This document shows positions 1-6,332 of a DNA stretch of 7,870 nt, one piece after another (within the stretch, counting starts at the first letter, position 1; every line of letters begins with the position of its first letter). Both the position numbers and the translations under genes were made by a program. Under the pieces are notes generated by a model. It was not told the DNA's origin. It saw nothing but the letters and a program-made list of their open reading frames with translations, and did not search any database. Origin of the DNA: an uncultured Methylobacillus sp. (GTDB taxonomy: Bacteria > Pseudomonadota > Gammaproteobacteria > Burkholderiales > Methylophilaceae); assembly GCA_946481235.1 (NCBI GenBank), contig CAMLME010000089.1:1-7870 (forward strand), given 5' to 3'.

Positions 1-211
1 TGTCGCGGCCGCCAATCAGCATGCCGGTACGCCATACGCCACGCGGACCGCGCGAAAAGATGGCATCCTGCACCAAGCCGGTCACTTCGTTCAATTGAAC
101 ATCCGTATACGGCGCGATGGCATCGTAGCCGGCATCGTAGGCCATGTTCACATCGAATGGACTGGCATTCTTGGCTGGCGTAATGAAATGAAGAACGTAT
201 GGCTTTTCCAT
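1..211 (-). CDS. mtdB: Methylene-H4MPT dehydrogenase MtdB, N-terminal part (cut by left window edge)
   Basis: MtdB oxidises methylene-H4MPT to methenyl-H4MPT with NAD(P)+ in the cytoplasm, a central step of H4MPT-dependent formaldehyde oxidation. Only the first 70 codons are present; family members are roughly 290-300 residues, so about three quarters of the gene lies off the left edge. The visible part begins MEKPYVLHFITPAKN and contains SPFDVNMAYDAG (residues 17-28), PYTDVQLNEV (34-43), QDAIFSRGP (48-56) and RTGMLIGGRD (61-70). I recognise these as the N-terminal substrate-side domain of MtdB; the Rossmann nucleotide-binding part is not in view, so NAD versus NADP preference cannot be judged. 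The ATG at 211-209 is supported by AAAGGG (225-220 on the minus strand) 8 nt upstream. It follows the beta-RFAP synthase gene after 30 bp, probably as one transcript. The paralogue MtdA is a less likely alternative because its N-terminus is quite different. Confidence 0.9.
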   Translation of the reverse strand, partial: MEKPYVLHFITPAKNASPFDVNMAYDAGYDAIAPYTDVQLNEVTGLVQDAIFSRGPRGVWRTGMLIGGRD

Positions 212-241
212 TGTTGTTACCCTTTAAATAATGAATAGAAC

Positions 242-1252
242 TTAATTCACTGCACAGGCCTTGTCAACGAGGTCTCCCTCGTACGCCACCCGTACTTCAC
301 TACCTTGATTCCGCGCCTGGCACAGCATGAAACTCATGCCCTGCTTCTGGGCGCACCTTGCTTCGAGCGCAGCCGCCATTGCCTGCGCATCAAGTTCATT
401 TTCCAGCACCGCGAATCCGGTAGGACCCCATGAGCTCTGTCCCACGCATCGAACGCCTTGCCCGCGCATCCACTCCAGCGCATCACCGACAGCCACACTG
501 GTGTAGCGCTCCCCGCCTTGGGCCGAAGCGAAATAATCGCCTATCCGGCACTGGATTTCATAAATTGCTTCCCCGAAAGCATTCAGGTCCTGCTCAACCA
601 CAGCCGGCAAGGCTTGCATCAACACCCGACGGCATATTGCAGCGGAAATCTCCTGAGGGAATTCCGGCAAAGTCCGGAACGCCTCGACCTCTTCGCCCCC
701 ATGCACGCCGGTGCCAGAGCTGTCGAAAATCAGCAGTACGCGCCACGCATCAGGGAAGGCAAGGCGTGCGATTAGCGGCGGAACCTGAGTATTCGCTCCG
801 CGCCCACCATCCAGCAACAGCCCCCCATTCTCGAAAGCACCGACGCCGATACCGGATCGCGCACCTCTTTCCGTCATGGCGGCTATCTCCCGAATGGAGA
901 GTGGCAATTCATACAGCTTTGCCAATGCGACGCCAATCGCCAACGCTATTTGCGTACCCGACCCGAGACCGGCATGCTCAGGAATCGCATCTCGCAATTC
1001 AACGTTTACTCCTTGCGACAGTTGCGCACGCTCCAAGAAATGTCTCGCACAGGCCAACGCCCGCTCAGCGCCTGGCCCGCGCGCTTCGAGCCCCGTTGCC
1101 CGCGTCACTGTCAGATCGGTAACTGGCTGCCCTAATGCCAAACCTATACTACCGAACCGACGGCCAAGACCGCCGTGCAAATCCAGGAACCCCATATGCA
1201 GGCGTGCCATCGTCACAACGCTCACTCGCTGCGGAGTTTTACGACCAGACAT
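242..1252 (-). CDS. mptG: Beta-ribofuranosylaminobenzene 5'-phosphate (beta-RFAP) synthase
   Basis: This enzyme condenses p-aminobenzoate with PRPP, releasing CO2 and pyrophosphate, to give beta-RFAP, the first committed step in making the aryl-ribose part of dephospho-H4MPT. It is a GHMP-kinase-fold protein. With the chosen start it has 336 residues, close to the usual 320-340. Seen: VVTMARLHMGFLDLHG at residues 12-27, the family N-terminal signature; GRRFGSIGLAL (30-40); the GHMP glycine-rich motif PEHAGLGSGTQ (91-101); RSGIGVGAFENGG (132-144); and GQSSWGPTGFAV (271-282). The frame stays open upstream to a GTG at 1432, with another ATG at 1288. I chose the ATG at 1252-1250 because it leaves 11 residues before the conserved VVT, as is typical of the family. 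No strong ribosome binding site stands before any candidate, so the start is uncertain. mptG is the archaeal symbol; bacterial copies are often left unnamed. The gene presence shows the host makes its own H4MPT-type cofactor. Confidence 0.9.
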   Translation of the reverse strand: MSGRKTPQRVSVVTMARLHMGFLDLHGGLGRRFGSIGLALGQPVTDLTVTRATGLEARGPGAERALACARHFLERAQLSQGVNVELRDAIPEHAGLGSGTQIALAIGVALAKLYELPLSIREIAAMTERGARSGIGVGAFENGGLLLDGGRGANTQVPPLIARLAFPDAWRVLLIFDSSGTGVHGGEEVEAFRTLPEFPQEISAAICRRVLMQALPAVVEQDLNAFGEAIYEIQCRIGDYFASAQGGERYTSVAVGDALEWMRGQGVRCVGQSSWGPTGFAVLENELDAQAMAAALEARCAQKQGMSFMLCQARNQGSEVRVAYEGDLVDKACAVN

Positions 1253-1373
1253 GCTGAATAGATTTCGATCAGGGAATAAACGCGCCATTTTAGCCCAGCT
1301 ATCGTAATTGTTGAAATTCAAACCAACAAAATTCTGACATCGAATGAGAATTCGGCCCAAAAGTCGCCGGCAG

Positions 1374-1399
1374 CCTTGTTCAAGCAAGGGTTTTCTTGC
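1374..1399. repeat. Cluster of CTTG/CAAG inverted repeats upstream of the fhc promoter
   Basis: CCTTG (1374-1378) and CAAGG (1385-1389) form an inverted repeat around a 6-nt centre. Inside it CTTGTTCAAG (1375-1384) is itself a 10-bp palindrome. GCAAG (1384-1388) and CTTGC (1395-1399) form a second inverted repeat with a 6-nt loop. The block ends 12 bp before the -35 box at 1412, where an activator would be expected to bind. The repeats are seen directly; an operator role is inference and no regulator family is recognised. Confidence 0.35.
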
Positions 1400-1411
1400 G
1401 CCATTGTTATA

Positions 1412-1440
1412 TTGACGACCTGTTTTTTTCACTTGATAAT
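1412..1440 (+). promoter_or_regulatory. Predicted sigma70-type promoter for the fhc operon
   Basis: TTGACG (1412-1417, five of six to the -35 consensus) and GATAAT (1435-1440, five of six to the -10 consensus) are separated by exactly 17 bp, the optimal spacing. Transcription should start near 1447, leaving a leader of about 160 nt before the fhcB ATG at 1610. It is the best promoter match I found in the gap. Confidence 0.6.
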
Positions 1441-1452
1441 GCTAGGCGAAGT

Positions 1453-1475
1453 TTTTGGTTGCCGCTTTTGGTTGC
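1453..1475 (+). repeat. 10-bp direct repeat TTTTGGTTGC near the predicted transcription start
   Basis: TTTTGGTTGC occurs at 1453-1462 and again at 1466-1475, perfectly repeated with a 13-bp period, and the second copy runs into the palindrome TGCATGCA (1473-1480). It lies just downstream of the predicted -10 box, so a protein bound here could block initiation; it would also be transcribed into the leader. The repeat is seen directly, its function is not known. Confidence 0.35.
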
Positions 1476-1563
1476 ATGCATTCATCACCCCCTGCACAAC
1501 CCCGCCGCGCCGTCTGGTGAAACCGGTGTTGCTGTAATCTCAAATTTCCGCAAAGCTAACGTA

Positions 1564-1585
1564 GATGCGCCTCCAGAAGCGCGTC
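1564..1585 (+). promoter_or_regulatory. Small hairpin in the fhcB leader
   Basis: GATGCGC (1564-1570) can pair with GCGCGTC (1579-1585) in RNA as a 7-bp stem with one G-U pair and an 8-nt loop (CTCCAGAA). It ends 24 nt before the fhcB start and does not cover the likely ribosome binding site. The CTCC in the loop could pair weakly with purine-rich sequence near the start, but this is speculative. It does not resemble any riboswitch I know and has no U-tract, so it is not a terminator. Confidence 0.25.
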
Positions 1586-1609
1586 AAGATTTGGAACGAG
1601 AGAATCCGA

Positions 1610-2905
1610 ATGGATAATTTTGCTCAGGCGGGCACCATTGAAACGGTGACCTGTCCTTTCTGCGGCTTGCTTTGCGACGATCTGACCGTCCAACGCGATT
1701 CCGCAGGTAACCTCAAAGTCATGGACAAGGGCTGTGCCCGAAGCGTGACTTTTTTCGAACGCCCCATCGCCACACCCAGCCCTCGCATTCAGGGCAAACC
1801 GGTCGCGTTGCAAGAGGCCATAGCCAAGGCTGCCGAAATCCTGGGTAATTCCCGTCAGCCGCTGCTGGCAGGTCTCGGCACTGAAGTATTTGGCATGCGT
1901 GCGGTCATGAACCTGGCTGAAAGCAACAGCGCCACACTTGATCACATGAATTCCAACGGATTCATGCGCAACATCCATGTGCTGCAGAACTCCGGCTGGT
2001 TTACCACGACGCTGACCGAGGTGCGCAATCGCGTCGACTTGCTGCTCGTCATCGGTACCGACATCATCAGTCTCTTTCCCCGCTTCTTCGAACGCGAGGT
2101 CTGGAACAAGGAAACGATGTTCGAGCAGGACACCAGCCAGCGCGAGATTGTCTATCTCGGTGGGCGTAACATTGACACATCCGCTGGCATCTCGCCGGAT
2201 GGACGCCAACCCGATGTGCTGCCGTGCGACCTGGATCGCCTGCCCGAAGTTGTCGCGGCATTGCGTGCGCTCATCCTGGGTAAAAAGCTGCATGCCACTG
2301 AAGTGGCCGGCATCGCAGTCGCCGAACTCGAAAAACTGTCGCAGCGCTTGCTTGCCGCAAAATATTCCGTGGTCGCCTGGGCCGCCGCTCCGCTCGATTT
2401 CCCCCATGCAGAACTCACCGTGCAAAACATCACCGAACTGGTAATCGCGCTGAACAAGACCACGCGTTCAGCCGGCCTGCCGCTGGGCGGCAGCGACGGC
2501 GACATCAGCGCCAATCAGGTTAGCGCCTGGATCAGCGGGTATCCAATGCGCAACTCTTATGCACGCAATTATCCCGATTACGATCCTTATCTATATGCTG
2601 CCGACCGTCAGTTGGAAAGCGGCGAAGCAGACTCCCTGTTCTGGGTGTCGTCGATCAATCCAGAACGTACCCCGCCGGCCACGAACGTGCCGACCGTAGT
2701 GTTCGGCCATGCCAGCATGGAACTCGACAGGGAACCAGAAGTATTCATTCCTGTAGGAACGCCCGGCGTCGACCATAAAGGCATCATGTTCCGCAGCGAC
2801 AATGTCGTATCGCTACCGTTGCAGCAACTACGTAGCCATACCCTGCCCACGCTGAGCGAAGTGCTACGCGCCATCGAACAAACGCTGCAAACGTCAGTCC
2901 AGTAA
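1610..2905 (+). CDS. fhcB: Formyltransferase/hydrolase complex subunit FhcB (formylmethanofuran dehydrogenase subunit B homologue)
   Basis: FhcB is the bacterial counterpart of archaeal FwdB/FmdB, the Mo/W-pterin formate dehydrogenase-like subunit. In bacterial Fhc it is thought to be a structural, redox-inactive partner in the formyl-releasing complex. The product has 431 residues. Seen: an N-terminal cysteine set C15-x2-C18-x3-C22 and C42 (TCPFCGLLCDDL, DKGC), which in archaeal FwdB holds a [4Fe-4S] cluster; RQPLLAGLGTEVFG (82-95); LLLVIGTD (144-151); GGSDGDISANQVSAWISGYPM (starting at 293), the last matching the family core. Where archaeal FwdB has its metal-binding Cys/Sec in S-V-C-H, this protein reads S114-N-G116-F, so the ligand appears lost. 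An in-frame ATG at 1565 exists, but the ATG at 1610 directly precedes the conserved N-terminus, with purine-rich GAACGAGAGAA just upstream. First gene of the rightward operon; fhcA follows after 18 bp. Confidence 0.92.
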   Translation: MDNFAQAGTIETVTCPFCGLLCDDLTVQRDSAGNLKVMDKGCARSVTFFERPIATPSPRIQGKPVALQEAIAKAAEILGNSRQPLLAGLGTEVFGMRAVMNLAESNSATLDHMNSNGFMRNIHVLQNSGWFTTTLTEVRNRVDLLLVIGTDIISLFPRFFEREVWNKETMFEQDTSQREIVYLGGRNIDTSAGISPDGRQPDVLPCDLDRLPEVVAALRALILGKKLHATEVAGIAVAELEKLSQRLLAAKYSVVAWAAAPLDFPHAELTVQNITELVIALNKTTRSAGLPLGGSDGDISANQVSAWISGYPMRNSYARNYPDYDPYLYAADRQLESGEADSLFWVSSINPERTPPATNVPTVVFGHASMELDREPEVFIPVGTPGVDHKGIMFRSDNVVSLPLQQLRSHTLPTLSEVLRAIEQTLQTSVQ

Positions 2906-2923
2906 GATTTCAAGGAAAACCAC

Positions 2924-4600
2924 ATGCTGATTAAACTGAGCGGCGGCACCATTTACGATCCGGCGCACGGCATCGATGGCAAGGTCAGGGACATTTTTGT
3001 CCGTGACGGCCGTATTGTTGAACAGCCACGTGATGGTGAACGCATCGACCAGGAATACAACCTGAGTGGCAAAGTCGTCATGGCCGGTGCCATCGACATG
3101 CACACCCACATCGGTGGCGGCAAAGTGAATATCGCCCGCACCATGCTGCCGGAAGATCACCGTCACGACCCAGCCGCGCATAGCGAATTATGCCGCTCCG
3201 GCTGTGGCCATGCTGTGCCGTCAACGCTGACTGCCGGCTATCGCTACGCTGAAATGGGCTATACCGCCGGTTTCGAGCCCGCCGTTCTGCCGATGAACGC
3301 ACGCCAGGCCCACCTGGAAATGGGCGATACGCCGATGATCGACAAGGGCGGCTACGCGATGCTGGGCAGCGACGACCTGTTCCTGCGCATGCTCGCCGCC
3401 AAGCAAGACCAGAATGCGATTAACGATTACGTCGCGTGGACCATCGCCGCGAGCCAGGGCATCGGCATCAAGGTAGTTAACGCAGGCGGTATCAGCGCGT
3501 TCAAATTCAATCAGCGTTTCCTCGACCTGGACGAACAGAACTCCTATTACGGCATAACGCCGCGCGAAGTGCTGAAAACATTGGCTCGTGCCGTTCATGA
3601 GCTCGGCGTTCCGCATCCCTTGCACGTGCACGGCAACAACCTCGGTGTGCCGGGCAACGTGGAAACCACGCTGAACTCGATGGCAGGTGTCGAAGGCTAT
3701 CCGATGCACCTCACGCACATCCAGTTCCACAGCTACGGCACGGAAGGCGACCGCAAGTTCTCATCGGGTGCCGCGCGTATCGCCGAAGCGATCAACAAGC
3801 AGAAGAACATCTCCGCTGACGTCGGCCAGATCCTGTTCGGCCAGACCGTGACTGCCTCCGGCGACCAGATGTCGCAATTCCGTAATGCCGGCGCTGGCAG
3901 TCCGCACAAATCGGTTTGCATGGATATCGAATGCGATGCCGGTTGCGGCGTCGTACCGTTCAAGTACAAGGACGAGAACTTCGTCAATGCATTGCAATGG
4001 GCTATCGGCCTGGAAATCTTCCTGCTAGTCGATGATCCGTGGCGCATTTTCCTGACCACCGACCACCCCAACGGCGCCCCTTTCACCAGCTATCCGCACC
4101 TGATCAAGCTGCTGATGGACAAGAGCTTCCGCAACGACGTATTCGGCCGCCTTAACCTGGATGCGCAGAAGATGAGCACGCTGGCTTCCATCGACCGCGA
4201 GTATTCGCTGTACGAAATTGCCATCATGACCCGCGCCGGTGCTGCAAAACTGGTAGGCCTGCACGACCGCGGCCACTTGGGCACAGGTGCGGCAGCGGAC
4301 ATCACGGTATACACCGATAACGCCGACCGCGAGAAGATGTTCGAGAAGCCGGACTACGTATTCAAGGATGGCCAGCTGGTCGTCAAGGATGGCAAGATCG
4401 TCAAGGTTGTATGGGGTGCAACACACACCGTGAAGCCGGAGTTCGATCGCAGTATCGAAAAAGAGATCAAGCAGTATTTTGATCAGTACCACACGATAAA
4501 AATGGACCACATGAAGGTAAGTAGCGACGAAATCGAAGGCGACGGTCGCGGCAAAGTGCTGGTGCAGGAATGCAAGGGTCGACGGGAGAAGACGGCATGA
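2924..4600 (+). CDS. fhcA: Formyltransferase/hydrolase complex subunit FhcA (formyl-methylofuran hydrolase)
   Basis: FhcA hydrolyses formyl-methylofuran to formate and methylofuran; it is a cytoplasmic zinc amidohydrolase homologous to archaeal FwdA. It has 558 residues, near the full family length. Seen, in order: the metal motif DMHTHIGGGKVN with H60 and H62; K183 in GIKVVNAGG, the expected carboxylated lysine bridging the two metals; H234/H236 in LHVHGNNLG; H262, H265 and H269 in HLTHIQFHSYG; and D380 in LTTDHPNG, the expected catalytic aspartate. All key positions that I can place are present, so the enzyme should be active. The C-terminus (about 500-558) is charged and ends GRREKTA. The start is clear: AAGGAA (2912-2917) sits 6 nt before the ATG, the strongest ribosome binding site in the operon. 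The stop overlaps the fhcD start (ATGA). Residue roles are by analogy to FwdA. Confidence 0.95.
   Translation: MLIKLSGGTIYDPAHGIDGKVRDIFVRDGRIVEQPRDGERIDQEYNLSGKVVMAGAIDMHTHIGGGKVNIARTMLPEDHRHDPAAHSELCRSGCGHAVPSTLTAGYRYAEMGYTAGFEPAVLPMNARQAHLEMGDTPMIDKGGYAMLGSDDLFLRMLAAKQDQNAINDYVAWTIAASQGIGIKVVNAGGISAFKFNQRFLDLDEQNSYYGITPREVLKTLARAVHELGVPHPLHVHGNNLGVPGNVETTLNSMAGVEGYPMHLTHIQFHSYGTEGDRKFSSGAARIAEAINKQKNISADVGQILFGQTVTASGDQMSQFRNAGAGSPHKSVCMDIECDAGCGVVPFKYKDENFVNALQWAIGLEIFLLVDDPWRIFLTTDHPNGAPFTSYPHLIKLLMDKSFRNDVFGRLNLDAQKMSTLASIDREYSLYEIAIMTRAGAAKLVGLHDRGHLGTGAAADITVYTDNADREKMFEKPDYVFKDGQLVVKDGKIVKVVWGATHTVKPEFDRSIEKEIKQYFDQYHTIKMDHMKVSSDEIEGDGRGKVLVQECKGRREKTA
4584..4600 (+). promoter_or_regulatory. 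Ribosome binding site and ATGA overlap setting the fhcD start
   Basis: GGGAG (4584-4588) lies 8 nt before the ATG at 4597, whose last two bases begin the fhcA TGA stop. This picks ATG 4597 over the in-frame ATG at 4570, and suggests translational coupling of fhcD to fhcA. Confidence 0.7.
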
Positions 4601-5493
4601 TCATTAACGGCGTCGCTATCGACGATACCTTTGCCGAAGCCTTCGGCATGCGCGGCACGCGCGTCATCATCACCGCACAAAATCTGAAATGGGCTTACAA
4701 CGCCGCGAACGCAATGACCGGCTTTGCCACCTCGGTGATCGCCTGCGGCGTGGAAGCCGGCATCGAGCGCGAACTAGAGCCTTCCGAAACCCCTGACGGA
4801 CGTCCTGGCGTGGCTGTGCTGCTATTTGCCATGGGCAGTGCTGTATTGATGAAGCAACTCGAAACCCGCATGGGCCAATGCGTGCTCACCTGCCCGACCG
4901 CTGCCGCTTTTTCCGGCATCGAAGGCGGCGACCGCATCAACCTCGGCAAGAATCTGCGTTTCTTCGGCGACGGCTTCCAGATTTCCAAGCAGTTCGGCGG
5001 CAAACGCTACTGGCGCGTGCCGGTAATGGACGGTGAGTTCCTGACCGAAGAGAAAACCGGCATGGTGCGCGCAGTTGGCGGCGGCAATTTCCTGGTGCTG
5101 GCCGAATCGCAGCCGCAGGCATTGGCAGCATGCGAAGCGGCAATTGAAGCGATGAAGAAAATTCCGAATGTGATCATGCCCTTCCCCGGCGGCGTAGTAC
5201 GCTCCGGCTCCAAGGTCGGTTCCAAATACAAGACGCTGATCGCATCGACCAATGATGCGTTCTGCCCGACCCTGAAAGGCATTACCAAAACCGACCTGTC
5301 ACCGGAAATCGAATCGGTGATGGAAATCGTGATCGACGGCCTCACTGACGAAGACGTGCGCAAGGCCACGCGTGCCGGCATTGCCGCCGCGTGCGAACTC
5401 GGCGCCAAGAACGGCATCAAACGGATTTCCGCCGGTAACTACGGCGGCAAGCTCGGCCAATTCCAGTTCCACTTGCGGGAGATCATGGCATGA
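4597..5493 (+). CDS. fhcD: Formylmethanofuran:H4MPT formyltransferase, Fhc subunit D
   Basis: FhcD (homologue of archaeal Ftr) transfers the formyl group between formyl-H4MPT and methylofuran; in methylotrophs it runs from H4MPT to methylofuran. The product has 298 residues, nearly the same as archaeal Ftr. Seen: MIINGVAIDDTFAEAF at the N-terminus (1-16), TRVIITAQNLKWA (21-33), ATSVIACGVEAGIE (44-57), DGRPGVAVLLFAMG (67-80), CPTAAAFSGIEGG (99-111), NLGKNLRFFGDGFQ (115-128), GVVRSGSKVGSKYK (199-212) and the closing SAGNYGGKLGQFQFHL (278-293), all strongly conserved in this family. An in-frame ATG at 4570 would add nine unconserved residues and overlap fhcA more deeply; the family N-terminus and the ribosome binding site favour 4597. 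It overlaps its neighbours on both sides by 4 bp, fitting equal subunit production for one complex. Confidence 0.96.
   Translation: MIINGVAIDDTFAEAFGMRGTRVIITAQNLKWAYNAANAMTGFATSVIACGVEAGIERELEPSETPDGRPGVAVLLFAMGSAVLMKQLETRMGQCVLTCPTAAAFSGIEGGDRINLGKNLRFFGDGFQISKQFGGKRYWRVPVMDGEFLTEEKTGMVRAVGGGNFLVLAESQPQALAACEAAIEAMKKIPNVIMPFPGGVVRSGSKVGSKYKTLIASTNDAFCPTLKGITKTDLSPEIESVMEIVIDGLTDEDVRKATRAGIAAACELGAKNGIKRISAGNYGGKLGQFQFHLREIMA
5477..5493 (+). promoter_or_regulatory. Ribosome binding site and ATGA overlap setting the fhcC start
   Basis: GGGAG (5477-5481) is 8 nt before the ATG at 5490, which overlaps the fhcD TGA. The arrangement is identical in core sequence, spacing and overlap to the fhcA/fhcD junction, indicating coupled translation. 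Confidence 0.7.
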
Positions 5494-6296
5494 GCGCCCT
5501 GACCTTTACCCTGAAGACAGCACCCCAACAACGCATCGATTGTTCGCCATTGACATCGGACAACCTGGCGGAGAAATCCGCTGCCGAAATCGGTGCCATC
5601 GAATTACAGCATGGCAACCGGAAAGTGCGTGTCGATGCGCTTTTTGACATCACCGGCACTGACGCCAACGACATCGTCATCCGCAACGGCTGCGACAAAC
5701 TGGACTACATCGGCCATAGCATGAAGGGCGGCCGCATTACCGTGCACGGCGGCGCGGGCTGTTACTTCGGCTTCCAGATGAAAAAGGGCGAAATCGTCCT
5801 GCATGGCAATGCGGATGCCTTTGCGGCCAGCGGCATTGCTGGCGGCAGCATTCACATCCACGGCAACGTCGGCGATTTCCTGGCGTCCGCGATTCCGGGT
5901 GACCGCAAGGGCATGAAGGGCGGACTGGTCATTGTTACCGGCAATGCCGGCGACCGCGTCGGGGACCAGATGCGCCGCGGCATTGTGCTGATCGAAGGCA
6001 ACGTCGGTGCCTACTGCGCCTCGCGCATGCTGGCAGGAACGATAGGCGTGATGGGCAGTGTCGGCGAGTACATTGGCTACGGCATGCGTCGCGGCACCCT
6101 GTTGCTGTTCAGCACGCCGAAACTTCATGCCACCTTGCAGGATTGCGGCACACACACGCTGCCCTTCCTCAAGCTGATGTTCAAATCATTCAGCGGCTTG
6201 CCCAGCAAGTTCGCGACACTCAACATGAATCGCGTGCAACGATACGCAGGCGATCTGGCCAACGACGGCAAGGGAGAGATTCTGGTTTTCATTTAA
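5490..6296 (+). CDS. fhcC: Formyltransferase/hydrolase complex subunit FhcC (FwdC-like glycine-repeat protein)
   Basis: FhcC is the structural subunit of the Fhc complex, homologous to archaeal FwdC and to the C-terminal beta-helix domain of glutamate synthase; in Fhc it helps hold the FhcA and FhcD active sites together. The product has 268 residues. From about 62 to 208 it is a run of roughly seven imperfect repeats with the pattern G-x-x-G-x-x-x-G-x-x-M-x-x-G, for example GGAGCYFGFQMKKG (87-100), GNAGDRVGDQMRRG (151-164), GNVGAYCASRMLAG (170-183) and GSVGEYIGYGMRRG (189-202), each forming one turn of a right-handed beta helix in homologues. A fragment lacking repeats follows (209-268). No catalytic residues are expected. 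It ends with TAA; no terminator follows before the next gene 36 bp downstream. Glutamate synthase domain is excluded by the operon context and lack of other GltB domains. Confidence 0.94.
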   Translation: MSALTFTLKTAPQQRIDCSPLTSDNLAEKSAAEIGAIELQHGNRKVRVDALFDITGTDANDIVIRNGCDKLDYIGHSMKGGRITVHGGAGCYFGFQMKKGEIVLHGNADAFAASGIAGGSIHIHGNVGDFLASAIPGDRKGMKGGLVIVTGNAGDRVGDQMRRGIVLIEGNVGAYCASRMLAGTIGVMGSVGEYIGYGMRRGTLLLFSTPKLHATLQDCGTHTLPFLKLMFKSFSGLPSKFATLNMNRVQRYAGDLANDGKGEILVFI

Positions 6297-6301
6297 ATCA
6301 G

Positions 6302-6325
6302 AATCGGGGTCAAACTAATCGAGGT
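6302..6325 (+). repeat. Imperfect 9-bp direct repeat ahead of the formate dehydrogenase gene
   Basis: AATCGGGGT (6302-6310) and AATCGAGGT (6317-6325) differ at one base and are 15 bp apart. The second copy contains the GAGG (6321-6324) that serves as ribosome binding site for the ATG at 6333, with 8-nt spacing; the first is a possible upstream duplicate. The 36-bp gap shows no hairpin or T-tract, which argues for read-through from fhcC. Confidence 0.3.
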
Positions 6326-6332
6326 TTACTGC

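Larger units (their letters stand above)
1253..1609. promoter_or_regulatory. Divergent intergenic control region between beta-RFAP synthase and fhcB
   Basis: About 357 bp without a credible gene separate the leftward and rightward operons. It is visibly richer in A and T than the coding sequence. It holds a near-consensus promoter reading right, a cluster of CTTG/CAAG half-sites just upstream of it, a 10-bp direct repeat just downstream, and a small hairpin before fhcB; these are listed separately. A good leftward promoter could not be fixed; the best minus-strand matches are poor. Short open frames here have no recognisable protein content. Both operons serve the same pathway, so shared control from this region is plausible, but that is inference. 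Confidence 0.7.

Noticed and set aside
430..1122. A 230-codon plus-strand open frame opposite the beta-RFAP synthase gene
   Set aside because: It is low-complexity, rich in Arg, Pro, His and Ala, and antisense to a recognised enzyme; no ribosome binding site or family resemblance.
1301..1411. Candidate leftward promoters (TTGTTG, 17 bp, TACGAT near 1301-1329; TATAAC at 1411-1406)
   Set aside because: The first has only three and four matches to the two boxes, the second lacks any -35 box at proper spacing; neither is good enough to annotate.
1441..1609. Possible riboswitch in the fhcB leader
   Set aside because: Apart from one short hairpin and a long-range TCACC/GGTGA pairing across 26 nt there is no conserved core of any riboswitch class I know, and no terminator-like alternative structure.
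1396..1617. A 73-codon plus-strand open frame running through the fhc promoter into fhcB
   Set aside because: It begins upstream of the predicted promoter, so would mostly not be transcribed from it, and the protein has no recognisable features.
1556..2425. A 289-codon minus-strand open frame opposite fhcB
   Set aside because: It is a shadow of fhcB with no known motif; the plus-strand frame is fully conserved.
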